A stretch of DNA of 64,000 bases, taken from Pedobacter sp. ASV28 (GTDB lineage: Bacteria; Bacteroidota; Bacteroidia; Sphingobacteriales; Sphingobacteriaceae). Location of the stretch: assembly GCF_016428855.1 (NCBI RefSeq), contig NZ_JAELTN010000026.1, positions 1 to 64,000 on the forward strand, read 5' to 3'. The position numbers and the translations under genes are program-made. The notes beneath the pieces are model-generated. The model did not search any database and had not been told where the DNA came from. It saw only the letters and a list, made by a program, of their open reading frames with translations. Positions 8,519 through 16,400 of this stretch are shown piece by piece. The first letter of the stretch is position 1; each line of letters opens with the position of its first letter.

Positions 8519-9466
8519 TTACTGAATGGTAAAAGTATAAAAACTGCTGAACTCTCCCTTGTTACCTGCTTTGTCTATAGCTCTTACCCTCCACACTAGG
8601 GTTTCGTTTGTATTCCCCAAGTTAAACTGTTGTGTATTGGTACTGAGCAGTTGCGGATAATTGGTGTGATATAAAGTAACAGAATCACTTCTATATACCA
8701 ATAGTTCATATTTATCAGCATCCGAAATGGCATTCCACATCAGGTTAAACGGCTTGGGTAAAGTTTGTTTATTGGCCGGCGAAGTCAATACTACTTTGGC
8801 CGGCGGCGTACGGTCGAAAGTAAGGTTTCTCACTGTTGACCATTTGGAATTTTCTGTAGCATTTTCACCCCTCACCCTAAACTGGTATTTTCCTTCGGTT
8901 TGCAGTGTATTCAAATAGCTAAGGTTTTCTGTAAGTACATTCAATACCAGGTTATTTTCATTGGCAAAGTTCTGGTTGTCTATCTGTATACGGTATTTTG
9001 TAGCTCCAAATAGCCTCAACCATTCATATTGTATCTCTGCATTTGCGGTGAAAATATTATTGGCTGGGCTCTGCAGCTGTACAAGCTGATCTGTCAAGGC
9101 TGAGGGGTGAATAATGAAGTTACGGGTTACATAAGGGGTTTGACTACTCCCATTTTCGGCTCTTATACGCCATTCATAGTTACCTGGCTCTAGGGTATAG
9201 GTAAATTTATCATTTTTGACCACCGTGTCGAGCACTAATTTTTCTATGGCAGAAAAGCTAGGTGAAGCCACCTGTAAACGATATTGAAAGGCATCCTGAT
9301 GGGTTTCCCACCAAAAAGTGAGCTGATAGCTACTGGTCTCTATCCCATCTGCAGGTGCTATGGCTTTGATCTGTTTTTTTTCTAAGGAGGGCTCTATAAA
9401 TTCCCTACAGGAAATTAGGCTAAGCATAACAAAAAGGTATAATAGGTTCCTGGTTTTCATCAACAT
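8519..9466 (-). CDS. Fibronectin type III-like lipoprotein, first gene of the secretion operon
   Basis: This 315-residue protein has a lipoprotein signal (LSLISC, Cys about residue 20), followed by about three FN3/Ig-like beta-sandwich repeats. Each has the ...YRLQV..., ...W.VRAI... pattern (near 60-115, 140-210 and 220-310). It is predicted to sit on the outer membrane and could act as a pilotin, an assembly factor or a surface-exposed exit component. None of these roles is proven by sequence. It is the first gene of the operon. Upstream lies a perfect 12-bp palindrome TACAAATTTGTA (9501-9512) that could be part of the promoter or operator. Confidence 0.75.
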   Translation of the reverse strand: MLMKTRNLLYLFVMLSLISCREFIEPSLEKKQIKAIAPADGIETSSYQLTFWWETHQDAFQYRLQVASPSFSAIEKLVLDTVVKNDKFTYTLEPGNYEWRIRAENGSSQTPYVTRNFIIHPSALTDQLVQLQSPANNIFTANAEIQYEWLRLFGATKYRIQIDNQNFANENNLVLNVLTENLSYLNTLQTEGKYQFRVRGENATENSKWSTVRNLTFDRTPPAKVVLTSPANKQTLPKPFNLMWNAISDADKYELLVYRSDSVTLYHTNYPQLLSTNTQQFNLGNTNETLVWRVRAIDKAGNKGEFSSFYTFTIQ

Positions 9467-9690
9467 GATTTATCGAAGTTAAAAGCTATACTTAAGGTGG
9501 TACAAATTTGTAAATTTAAATGGTTAAAAAGTTATTTTCACCCAAAAAATCCATATAAAGTAATAAACAGGATATAAATGTCGGTTATCAGTTCGTATTT
9601 CTTTTAAAGCGCATTGGATCAAATTAGAGGTTAAAAAAGCCATTTTTCATCTTTCTAAGATAGGGATAAAGCGAAAAAATACAAATTAAA

Positions 9691-10027
9691 ATTGGGAAAA
9701 CAAGGAGAAAGGAATAAGGAACAAAGAGCAAAGACCAGGGTTGGTTAATCGGTGAATTGGTTAATTGTTGAATTGTTTAACTGGTTAATTGTTCGAAGTC
9801 AGAGGCCCGGATTCCGAAGACCGAGGCTTGGGTGTTGGGAGAACGGGGAGAAAGGAATAAGGAGTAAAGAGCAAGGAACAAAGAGCAAAGACTAGAATCG
9901 GTGAATTGGTTAACTGGTTAATTGTGGAGTGGGGAACAAAGATAAAGGAACAAAGACTGGGATTGGTTAATCGGTGAATTGCTTAGAGACCGAGGCCGGA
10001 GGTCAGGAGTTCGAAGTTTGGGGCTGT
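9691..10027. repeat. Intergenic repeat array 1 (about 120-bp family)
   Basis: Degenerate copies of a repeat shared with two other intergenic regions of this window (21821-22140 and 36523-36980). Recurring blocks in order are: ggagaaaggaataagga, aacaaagagcaaagac, attggttaatcggtgaattg, ttaactggttaatt, then a gaagtc/cggag/gtccgaag purine-rich block and a gtttgggtgttggga link. TTAACTGGTT occurs at 9777 and 9910. There is no convincing ORF. On the minus strand the better copies read as the spurious peptide NFGLRTSDFGLP. This array is the most decayed of the three. Confidence 0.8.
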
Positions 10028-10132
10028 TTTTTGGGGTTTCCTGTTTTTTCTTGTCCTCTGCTTCTTTTTAGACGTACAGTTTCTTTTAAAGAATCCCTAG
10101 TTTTTCTCCTGTACTCCATTTTTGTTTATTGA

Positions 10133-10405
10133 ATGCGCTCGATTATGGGAAGATTAACGAAAAGAGACTATCGTGATCTGTACCTACAGCTAAGGGTCTG
10201 TGTTGAACTGTGCATGGTCTTCCAACAAGATCTTCTGGCCAAAAAAGTGATCAGCTGTAAAGAGATCATTGCCAAATACTATGTTAGCGAACGTACCTTA
10301 CATCACTTTAGAAGAGAAGGAAAACTGGTACCGATTATCGCATATAGCTGTAGGCCTTGGCGCACAAGTACCGTTACACTTATGCTTGCGCTAGAAATCG
10401 CTTAA
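10133..10405 (+). CDS. Small helix-turn-helix protein (paralog of the one at 36226)
   Basis: This 90-residue protein may start at Met1 or at Met5 (position 10145). Residues 45-67 (ISCKEIIAKYYVSERTLHHF) form an HTH_17/excisionase-like DNA-binding motif. The protein aligns along most of its length with the 93-residue protein at 36226-36507: both have LT-K/E-R-D/E at the start and a V-S-x-x-T-hydrophobic core. The last 20 residues diverge from the paralog, lacking its Y-Y-F-D wing, so the 3' end may be decayed. Both paralogs lie immediately beside an intergenic repeat array. The target is unknown. Confidence 0.55.
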   Translation: MRSIMGRLTKRDYRDLYLQLRVCVELCMVFQQDLLAKKVISCKEIIAKYYVSERTLHHFRREGKLVPIIAYSCRPWRTSTVTLMLALEIA

Positions 10406-10427
10406 GCTAGAGGGGGCATTTTGATTT

Positions 10428-10667
10428 TTATTGATTCCAAATTTCATTAAATTCATCTTCTGTTATAAAGTCTGAATCATTTAATTCAAGTTCATCCAAA
10501 GATTGGTCATATAACACTGACTCTCCTTTATGAGGGTTCTCAGACGTCAGTAAAACTCTACCTTTAGAGGTCTCCTCTATTTGCCTAACTGCTTCTCCAT
10601 CCTGAAAACGAATATAAAATAAAATATTTTCTTCATCCCAAAATTTCTTTACAAATAATTCCTGCAT
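10428..10667 (-). CDS. Immunity protein candidate for the HYD1-type toxin tip
   Basis: This is a 79-residue acidic protein if started at the ATG at 10667 (MQELFVKKFWDEEN), which lies 10 bases after the stop of the restored toxin frame. A longer start at 10700 would overlap the toxin tip by 23 bases and is less likely. There is no signal peptide, consistent with a cytoplasmic antitoxin. It is the last gene of the orphan cassette array. The role is inferred purely from position behind a toxin tip, as with every other cassette here. The immunity family was not named. Confidence 0.6.
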   Translation of the reverse strand: MQELFVKKFWDEENILFYIRFQDGEAVRQIEETSKGRVLLTSENPHKGESVLYDQSLDELELNDSDFITEDEFNEIWNQ

Positions 10668-10677
10668 ATATAATACT

Positions 10678-11027
10678 TTACTTAAAAATTGAAGTCCCAT
10701 GATTAATTATTTGCCCATTTAAAGGCAGGCTATTGGTGCCGGGAACCAGAAAATTATGTGGAGCATTTTTTTAATCACATTTAAGCCATTCATATCTATA
10801 TCTATGAAGTGTGTCAATTGCTTTGTATTCCACGGCACACCAAATAGTCGTCTTGAAATCTGCCCTGAGGTATATCCACTTGTTAAATCTGTAAAATATT
10901 GACCTGCCCCATGTCTTGCATTCTTAACTCCAATCGAGGGCAATAATTCTCCTGACTCCATAATTGCTTTATACCCTGCTTCAGTTGTATAATGCCTTAA
11001 CCTATTTCCCCCCTTAGCGGCAACTGC
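10678..11027 (-). pseudogene. Orphan Rhs toxin tip, HYD1-type ADP-ribosyltransferase, frameshifted
   Basis: The frame opens at the junction AVAAKGG (11027 downward) with no start codon and continues NRLRHYTTEAGYKAIMESG, then KNARHGAGQYFTDL and RLFGVPWNTKQLTHFIDID. This is the HYD1-signature ADP-ribosyltransferase pattern of polymorphic toxins. In a run of seven A (10766-10772, T on the plus strand) the frame breaks and would stop near 10719. One more A restores APHNFLVPGTNSLPLNGQII, the expected end of the domain, and a stop at 10678. The tip is therefore a silent, slightly broken reservoir cassette, or carries a homopolymer sequencing error. The domain call is from recognised motifs. Confidence 0.75.
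11007..11021 (-). repeat. Rhs cassette junction 5
   Basis: The 15-mer TCCCCCCTTAGCGGC is identical to the copies at 13805-13819 (inside the active Rhs gene) and 11596-11610. On the minus strand it encodes A-A-K-G-G. It marks the recombination boundary between Rhs core and toxin tip. Here it starts the HYD1 cassette and also supplies the TAA stop (11014-11016) of the preceding DUF5958 gene in another frame. Confidence 0.85.
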
Positions 11028-11460
11028 TATTCTTAATCATACTTTCTATCTTCAGAATATTATTTTTATCAGATAAATCCCAATACCACCATTTACCAGG
11101 ATTATTTTTCTCTTCAATGAATCTTCTCTGGTAAGCTATTTTAAATAAACTCATGAGCAACATCAAAACCTTTTCTAATTCAGCCTCTGGCAAAGTGATT
11201 ATTTTTTTTAAATTATGATTTTCAACTCCTTTTCTAAGTAAAACACATGGCGTATAAGTTACCCTTAATTGACTTTCTTTTATTGCTGTCCCTATATCAT
11301 TATTGTTTGGCTTAGATTGTAAAATAAGAGATGCTATTTCTTCAAGATAATCTCTTTTTTCTTCTATACTAAAATTTTTAAATAGACTTAGAATGGGAGA
11401 GATATCAGTTATTCCCTGTCCATATTCATTAATTAGTATTGTATCTTTTATTTTTAACAT
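11014..11460 (-). CDS. DUF5958-family immunity protein candidate
   Basis: This 148-residue cytoplasmic protein has features of the DUF5958 family: an N-terminal INEYGQGI segment, a central QLRVTYTPCVLL motif (about residues 75-86), and a C-terminal AYQRRFIEEKN...KWWYWDLSD block (about 114-132). The family is commonly found in polymorphic toxin loci. Its last five residues, NSSCR, are read from the next cassette's junction in a different frame. The upstream truncated tip (11461-11613) is in the same frame with no stop between, so a fused read-through product is possible in principle. The ATG at 11460 is the natural start. Confidence 0.65.
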   Translation of the reverse strand: MLKIKDTILINEYGQGITDISPILSLFKNFSIEEKRDYLEEIASLILQSKPNNNDIGTAIKESQLRVTYTPCVLLRKGVENHNLKKIITLPEAELEKVLMLLMSLFKIAYQRRFIEEKNNPGKWWYWDLSDKNNILKIESMIKNSSCR

Positions 11461-11613
11461 ATTGAAATGATTAATTCCTTGCTTATCTAACCAAAACTGT
11501 TTTGAACCAAAGTTTGAACCTATTTCAAAATTGTTACCACTTGCACGAAGTGCTTTATACTCATTCCATCCAAAATTCCTATAAACTGTCGTAGTTCCCC
11601 CCTTAGCGGCTTT
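11461..11613 (-). pseudogene. Truncated orphan Rhs toxin tip (cassette 4)
   Basis: After the junction K-A-A-K-G-G the frame encodes about 45 residues, including YRNFGWNEYKALRASG and IGSNFGSKQFWLDKQG. It then runs without a stop into the ATG of the DUF5958 gene. No start codon is present. At about 50 codons it is far shorter than the other tips (about 115-120), so most of the toxin domain has been lost, probably by an internal deletion that brought the immunity gene close. The toxin family was not identified. The segment shows the same layout as the other cassettes. Confidence 0.6.
11596..11610 (-). repeat. Rhs cassette junction 4
   Basis: Exact copy of the 15-mer TCCCCCCTTAGCGGC found in the active Rhs gene, encoding A-A-K-G-G on the minus strand. 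It starts the truncated cassette, 17 bases downstream of the previous immunity gene's stop codon. Confidence 0.85.
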
Positions 11614-11626
11614 ATAATTAACCTAA

Positions 11627-11965
11627 CTACATTTCTTCCATTCCTAAAAAAATATCCTGCAAATCACCATTAATTAGTTCGTCCTTTTCCTCTGTCTTAA
11701 GAATAAAGTTTACATCATTCTCAGATAAGGTAGTGCTACCATCCAACACTCCCAATATATGAGAAAGAGTATTCACTTGGATCATTCGTAAAAACTGCAA
11801 GAAAGCCGCTTGCTGATCTTTATTCATATTTTTATACGTTGGTAAAATACCTTGCCATATTGGGTCTTTTGCTTCGATGGTTGTAGCAAGCAAATTTTGA
11901 TAGACTTTATTGTCATTTTCAATTACTCGTTCTTTGAGTTTTTTTACAAATTCTAATGCTTCCAT
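11627..11965 (-). CDS. Immunity protein candidate for the AHH-type nuclease tip
   Basis: This 112-residue acidic, mostly helical cytoplasmic protein starts five bases after the stop of the AHH toxin tip. It has no signal peptide or membrane segment. The central QQAAFLQFLRMIQVNTLSH helix and the acidic C-terminus (NGDLQDIFLGMEEM) would suit a nuclease-binding antitoxin. No named family was recognised. The role is inferred from the toxin-immunity pairing repeated along the array. The start ATG at 11965 is unambiguous. Confidence 0.65.
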   Translation of the reverse strand: MEALEFVKKLKERVIENDNKVYQNLLATTIEAKDPIWQGILPTYKNMNKDQQAAFLQFLRMIQVNTLSHILGVLDGSTTLSENDVNFILKTEEKDELINGDLQDIFLGMEEM

Positions 11966-11970
11966 ATATT

Positions 11971-12333
11971 TTATTTTATAAATGCACCTGGGTACATTGT
12001 TTTATTCATTTGAATTAATTGTTGAAGGGAACTATTAGGTACTCCTTGTCCACCATAAACACGTCTTAGCTCAAAAATATCTCTTCCTAATACTTGCCTT
12101 GCATTTGTAAATCCTGATGTGCTTCTTGATACAATACCATTTACTCCTCTAATTGTATGTCCAACTTCTGGAACCAAAATAGAAGGGGCTGTATTTAAGT
12201 TATATCCTGGAACAAAGTTTTTCATTAATGCTTTCTGTCCTACGTGGTGTGCATCTAGCCCAACTTCTAACCCTTTAATCTCACTGTAAGAACCGACCTT
12301 CCAAAGGTTCCCTCCCCCCTTAGTAGCAACTGC
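11971..12333 (-). pseudogene. Orphan Rhs toxin tip, AHH-type HNH/ENDO VII nuclease
   Basis: The frame opens at junction AVATKGG (12333 downward), lacks a start codon at the boundary, and reads NLWKVGSYSEIKGLEVG then LDAHHVGQKALMKNF, with a later VPEVGHTI. The A-H-H motif followed by a downstream G-H matches the AHH group of HNH/endonuclease VII-fold toxins, where the paired histidines bind metal and act in catalysis. It ends at 11971 in intact frame. An internal ATG (12225) lies after the AHH motif, so translation from it would yield an inactive fragment. Without recombination to the Rhs gene the tip should be silent. Confidence 0.7.
12311..12333 (-). repeat. Rhs cassette junction 3 (variant)
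   Basis: Variant of the junction, encoding A-V-A-T-K-G-G on the minus strand. It keeps the CCCCCCTTAG core but has GTAGC instead of GCGGC. It starts the AHH nuclease tip and also contains the TAA stop (12320-12322) of the preceding immunity gene in another frame. Confidence 0.8.
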
Positions 12334-12760
12334 TAATGTTGTTGGTCGCTATGAAATGTAACACCTGATAAATTCCTTCATAAGGTTGCCCTTTCTCCAA
12401 TTTACAAATAAAATAATCCTCATTTTTCGTTTTTATTTTTAACCGTGTAAACTTTTGTTTATCGCTAATCCTATCTTTCATTTCCTCTTGTAATGCTGGG
12501 CGCACTTCAATTATATCGGCAAGATATAAAAATATAGATTGTCCCTCATTACACATCAAAATTCTATTATTAGTAAGCAAAAACCAATTCAGCAAGTTTA
12601 AAAAGTAAATAAGCAATGGCTTTTCATTTTTTTCTAACTGAGCAAACAAACCATTATAATCTTTATTGTCCGCTTCTTTAATAATTTTAGTGGTTAAACC
12701 TTCACCGCCTTTTCTTTTGAAAATTGATATATATGTTGACGATTTATCAGTAGTATTCAT
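12320..12760 (-). CDS. Immunity protein candidate for the unassigned tip (cassette 2)
   Basis: This 146-residue protein has no signal peptide. A hydrophobic central stretch (KPLLIYFLNLLNWFLL, about residues 47-62) is more likely a buried helix than a membrane span. The last residues ISSCY are encoded by the junction of the next cassette, whose TAA in this frame serves as the stop codon. It begins seven bases after the stop of the preceding tip. No family was recognised. Assigned as immunity protein by position only. Confidence 0.6.
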   Translation of the reverse strand: MNTTDKSSTYISIFKRKGGEGLTTKIIKEADNKDYNGLFAQLEKNEKPLLIYFLNLLNWFLLTNNRILMCNEGQSIFLYLADIIEVRPALQEEMKDRISDKQKFTRLKIKTKNEDYFICKLEKGQPYEGIYQVLHFIATNNISSCY

Positions 12761-12767
12761 AGTAGAT

Positions 12768-13133
12768 TTATTTTAAAGCTTTTTGTAAAAACACTCCACT
12801 CCCTGATTGCTCAAAAGAGTAACCAAAGCGCCTGGCTATGTTAGGATTAAGAAAGCCTTTGTTAATAACAGATGAACCGTAAATAGATATTTTATTTGTA
12901 CCGGCGCCTAAAGCTTCTCTTTCTAAACTTCCAACAAAAGACCTAAATCCTGATAAGCTCTTACTGCCCGAAGCCTCCAGCAAGAAAATGTTTCTATTAA
13001 ATGTATTTCCTACTAACCCCTTTGTCCCATAAACGGAATAGCCTCCAACATTCTCTGCTCCTTTGAATAAGGCTTGTGAAAATGTTTCTTCAGTCAGGTT
13101 AACTAATGAACCTCCCGTCTTAGCAGCAACTGC
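12768..13133 (-). pseudogene. Orphan Rhs toxin tip of unknown family (cassette 2)
   Basis: Beginning at the junction A-V-A-A-K-T-G-G immediately behind the MafI-like gene, about 121 codons stay open without a start codon and end at 12768. Distinct segments are ENVGGYSVYGTKGLVG, SLSGFRSFVGSLEREA, NKISIYGSSVINKGFLN and RRFGYSFEQSG. The pattern resembles C-terminal toxin tips of Bacteroidota polymorphic toxins, but I cannot name the fold or catalytic residues. It is intact in frame and could be functional if recombined onto the Rhs core. An internal TTG (12983) is not a convincing start. Confidence 0.6.
13111..13133 (-). repeat. Rhs cassette junction 2 (variant)
   Basis: Junction variant encoding A-V-A-A-K-T-G-G on the minus strand. 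It shares CTTAGCAGCAACTGC with the other copies apart from a few bases. It begins four bases after the TAA stop of the MafI-like immunity gene and opens the first orphan tip. Confidence 0.75.
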
Positions 13134-13137
13134 ATTT

Positions 13138-13461
13138 TTACTCTATTAAGCCTGCGATAATCTTCGCCAATTCATCTTTCACAGGTTTAGGAATATTACT
13201 CTCATCCCTTATTAGTTCTTTCATAAAAGAATAACTTTCTTGTTTCAAATTCATCCTCTCGCCAATTTTAGAAATTGATTCATAAAACTCATTATCAATT
13301 TCAATATCGTATTCATACATCTGTGTTATTATTGTGTCAAAGCACAAACCAAACTCATTATGCATTAAAAAATCTTCAGCATTTTTTAAATCACGATTAT
13401 CTAATCCAAGAATTCTTGCAATCTCAATTAGTCTTAACAAGACATTTACCAGTGTTTTCAT
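13138..13461 (-). CDS. MafI-family-like immunity protein for the EndoU tip
   Basis: This 107-residue acidic helical protein directly follows the active Rhs gene (4-bp gap). The pattern of a helical N-terminus, a central HNEFGLCFDTIITQMYEY segment and a conserved acidic helical end fits the MafI immunity family. MafI proteins neutralise the EndoU-type MafB toxins in Neisseria, which agrees with the EndoU-like tip of the preceding Rhs protein. There is no signal peptide, so it protects in the cytoplasm. The family match is by pattern and context. Confidence 0.65.
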   Translation of the reverse strand: MKTLVNVLLRLIEIARILGLDNRDLKNAEDFLMHNEFGLCFDTIITQMYEYDIEIDNEFYESISKIGERMNLKQESYSFMKELIRDESNIPKPVKDELAKIIAGLIE

Positions 13462-13465
13462 GATC

Positions 13466-16400
13466 TTATTTTATTGGAAAAGCTGTTATTATATCTGTAT
13501 GGGTTGTAATTACTCTCATTTTTGTTCCTTGATAGGTTCCTTCTATTACAAACCTTACTGGCTGCCCACTTTTGGTAAACATTGCACCAGCCTTACCCGT
13601 CTGCTGAATCCACTGATTATTAACAGCAACATCAGATACTGCATGCATAATTTTGGAATTACTCCATGTTGCAGGGAACATACTTTTAGACCCCGTCAAT
13701 CCGTTTGCAAAACTTTTTAAACTTCCAAACCATGCATGCCCTCCTCCAGTTGCGTCCCCAGCTATAATGTGAGCTGTTCGTCCAGAGCTTGCCAAATTTA
13801 TATATCCCCCCTTAGCGGCTGCCTTAACAGCCATTTTCTTGGCTGCCCCCTTGGCCAACTGCAAAGCTACCTTTTTTGCCGCATATTTATAGGCAGATTT
13901 AGCCAATGCCACACTAATCTGCGCCAATTCTATAGTTTCGCCTGCTCCGGTTAGAAAGGAAACGGCCTCTATGTAATAGAGTTCTATTGGAGGTTGGTCG
14001 TGTATGGCCTTGTATGCCGACAAATAGTTCTGTACCTGATAATCTGGACGACCATCGGTATAGTGGTCCATAGGATACCCGTACTTGTTGCGGAACTCCA
14101 TCCTGTCCTGCATGCCCATACGGTAGCCCAGGATATTGACTTCCTTTAGCCGTTCCTTGTATGCAAAGGTTTCTTCGCCAACATAGTCGTAGTCCTCGGG
14201 ATCGTCGGGCCCCTCCCAAAGGCCCGTGGGATCGGTAAAGTTGATCGGGTCGTTAAATGCGTAACGATACATCGTCAGGGAATATTCCATCTCCGCCAAG
14301 GGATCGGCACCGGTCCAACGGCCAAGAACAGCATCATATTGCCTAGCCCCGAAATCTAAAAGACCGGTAAGTTCCTGACCTTCCTTGCCCCCGAAACCAT
14401 ATCCATTGAGCGTAGCTGGCAGGATATTGCCGCCATAGGCCAGCTGAGAACCAAATGGATAATAGTCACGAAGGTCAAAGACCTCATCTGCGTCTAGCTG
14501 ACCATTATTGTTCCTGTCGGAAATAATGGCCCTTAGGCTGCCATTATGGTCATTGATGAAGTATTCCAGAGAAAATCCTGTTCCAGTGGGCACCAACCTA
14601 CCAGAAGGTGTCCAGCAGAACAGCAGATTGCCGTCATTGCCATATTCAAAATCTTCGGTATAATATCTAGAGATCCGGTTGCTACCGATGACAACATCGG
14701 TCTGAAGCTTATTGCCATCAGCATCGTAGTAGTATTTCAGCAGCCTATTATCGGAAAACTGCACCTCGTCGATCAGTCCATAATCATTGTAGAGGATATT
14801 TGATATCAGTTTTCTACTGTCGCTCTTCAAGTTGCCTGAAGCATCATAACTATAATTGCTCGATATACCCTCACTACCTGTATCGGTTACACTGGCCAAC
14901 TTGTTGCTTCTTACACCTGCAGTGCTATAGCTATAGGCAAGGTTGTGTTGTTCGTCTCCTTGCTTATTTTTACGCATCATGGTCTGTACATTCCCCAAGT
15001 TATCGTAAGTGGCCTGCTCCCTAAAAGTGTTAGGAAGGCTGGCCGAAGAGAATCGACCATCGATTAAACGGCCTAGCTGATCATATTGATAGGCAAAGGT
15101 CTTTTCGTCCTGGGCAATTACACCGGAGAGCAGCGAAGGCACCTTGGTTTGCCAGGTAGCTGCACTGATCTTACCATTATATCTGGGAGTTGCCGAACTA
15201 TTGGCCGAATCTTCATACCATAGCGTCATGGCAAAAGCATCCATTTTTCCGGTATCGTGTTCATCGACAAGATTGCCGGGATTATTGATGCTCTTTAGCT
15301 GTCCAGCTATCGTATATCGCATATCGATGTGCTGTAGATATTGCGTTCCGTTAACAGCATGTAACTTCTTTACCGCCAGCTGTCCCAGTTCATTATAGCT
15401 ATAGCTCTCTAATACCACCGGATCCGAACCATCGTATTTCTGCGATAGTTGCTGTAGCCTTCCGATATGGTCATAGCTATAAAGGGTCTCGATATTGGTC
15501 ACTGCGGTACCTGTAGATTTATTTACCGCATGTGTTTTGGTTTCCTTAACCGGTTCGCCAACAAAATTGTATAGGGTGGTATATACCTCATAATTGCCCG
15601 CATCTTTCTTTTTCCCATAGTAATGTTGTACTATGGTTCTTACCACGTTGAGGTTCTGATCGTAATGTAGTACCTGCAACAGGTAATCACCGGTGCCCAA
15701 TACGTTAACCAACCTACCGGTAACCATACCTTCTGGCACTTTCATCAGGGTATCTGCAAGTGGTGCAGTAAATACAGCTGCGTCAGTCTGATTGTTGATG
15801 TTGGTATTGGCCAGGAAATTGTAGTGGTCATAATAGTCTACCGTATGTATCTTACCGTTGGTACCGTTAAGGCCAGTGGGGAAACTCACATCCGTATAGC
15901 CCATGCCCGTAGCTGGTGCAGCACTTTCGTACAGGGCACCGGTGTAGCTGTTGGCCATGTTCTGCAGCGTTTCTCTACTGTCTGCCGAAAGATAGATCCC
16001 ACTATATACGGCACGATCGTTGGCGTCATATTTGGCAAAGCTCCATTTGCCTTCTGCCTTTTGTACGGCGTTCTGCGTGAGCACTGCTTGGTTACGTTTG
16101 TTGTACACCAGTTCCGTCCAGCCCTGCGAAGGCACATGCTTCTCTGTTACCCTACCATATTTATCATACCTGTAGGCATATAAAAAATTCTTGAACACAT
16201 GGTCGGTTTCCTCAATAGAGCTTGGGCTGCCGAGTTCTGCAGGCAGCGGTGGTATGACATAGGCCAAACGGTCGAAACCATCGTATACATAATAGGTGGT
16301 CAGTGGCGTGCTCCCCAGCATTTTGGTACTGGCCAACAGCCTGCCCTCCACGTCACTGTAGCTGATGCCGGTCTGGCCGTCTCCATCTACCGATACGGTC

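Noticed and set aside
10678..13133. Integron-like cassette array
   Set aside because: Cassette borders are protein-coding Rhs junctions, no attC-type folded sites or integrase are present, and every cassette is a toxin/immunity pair.
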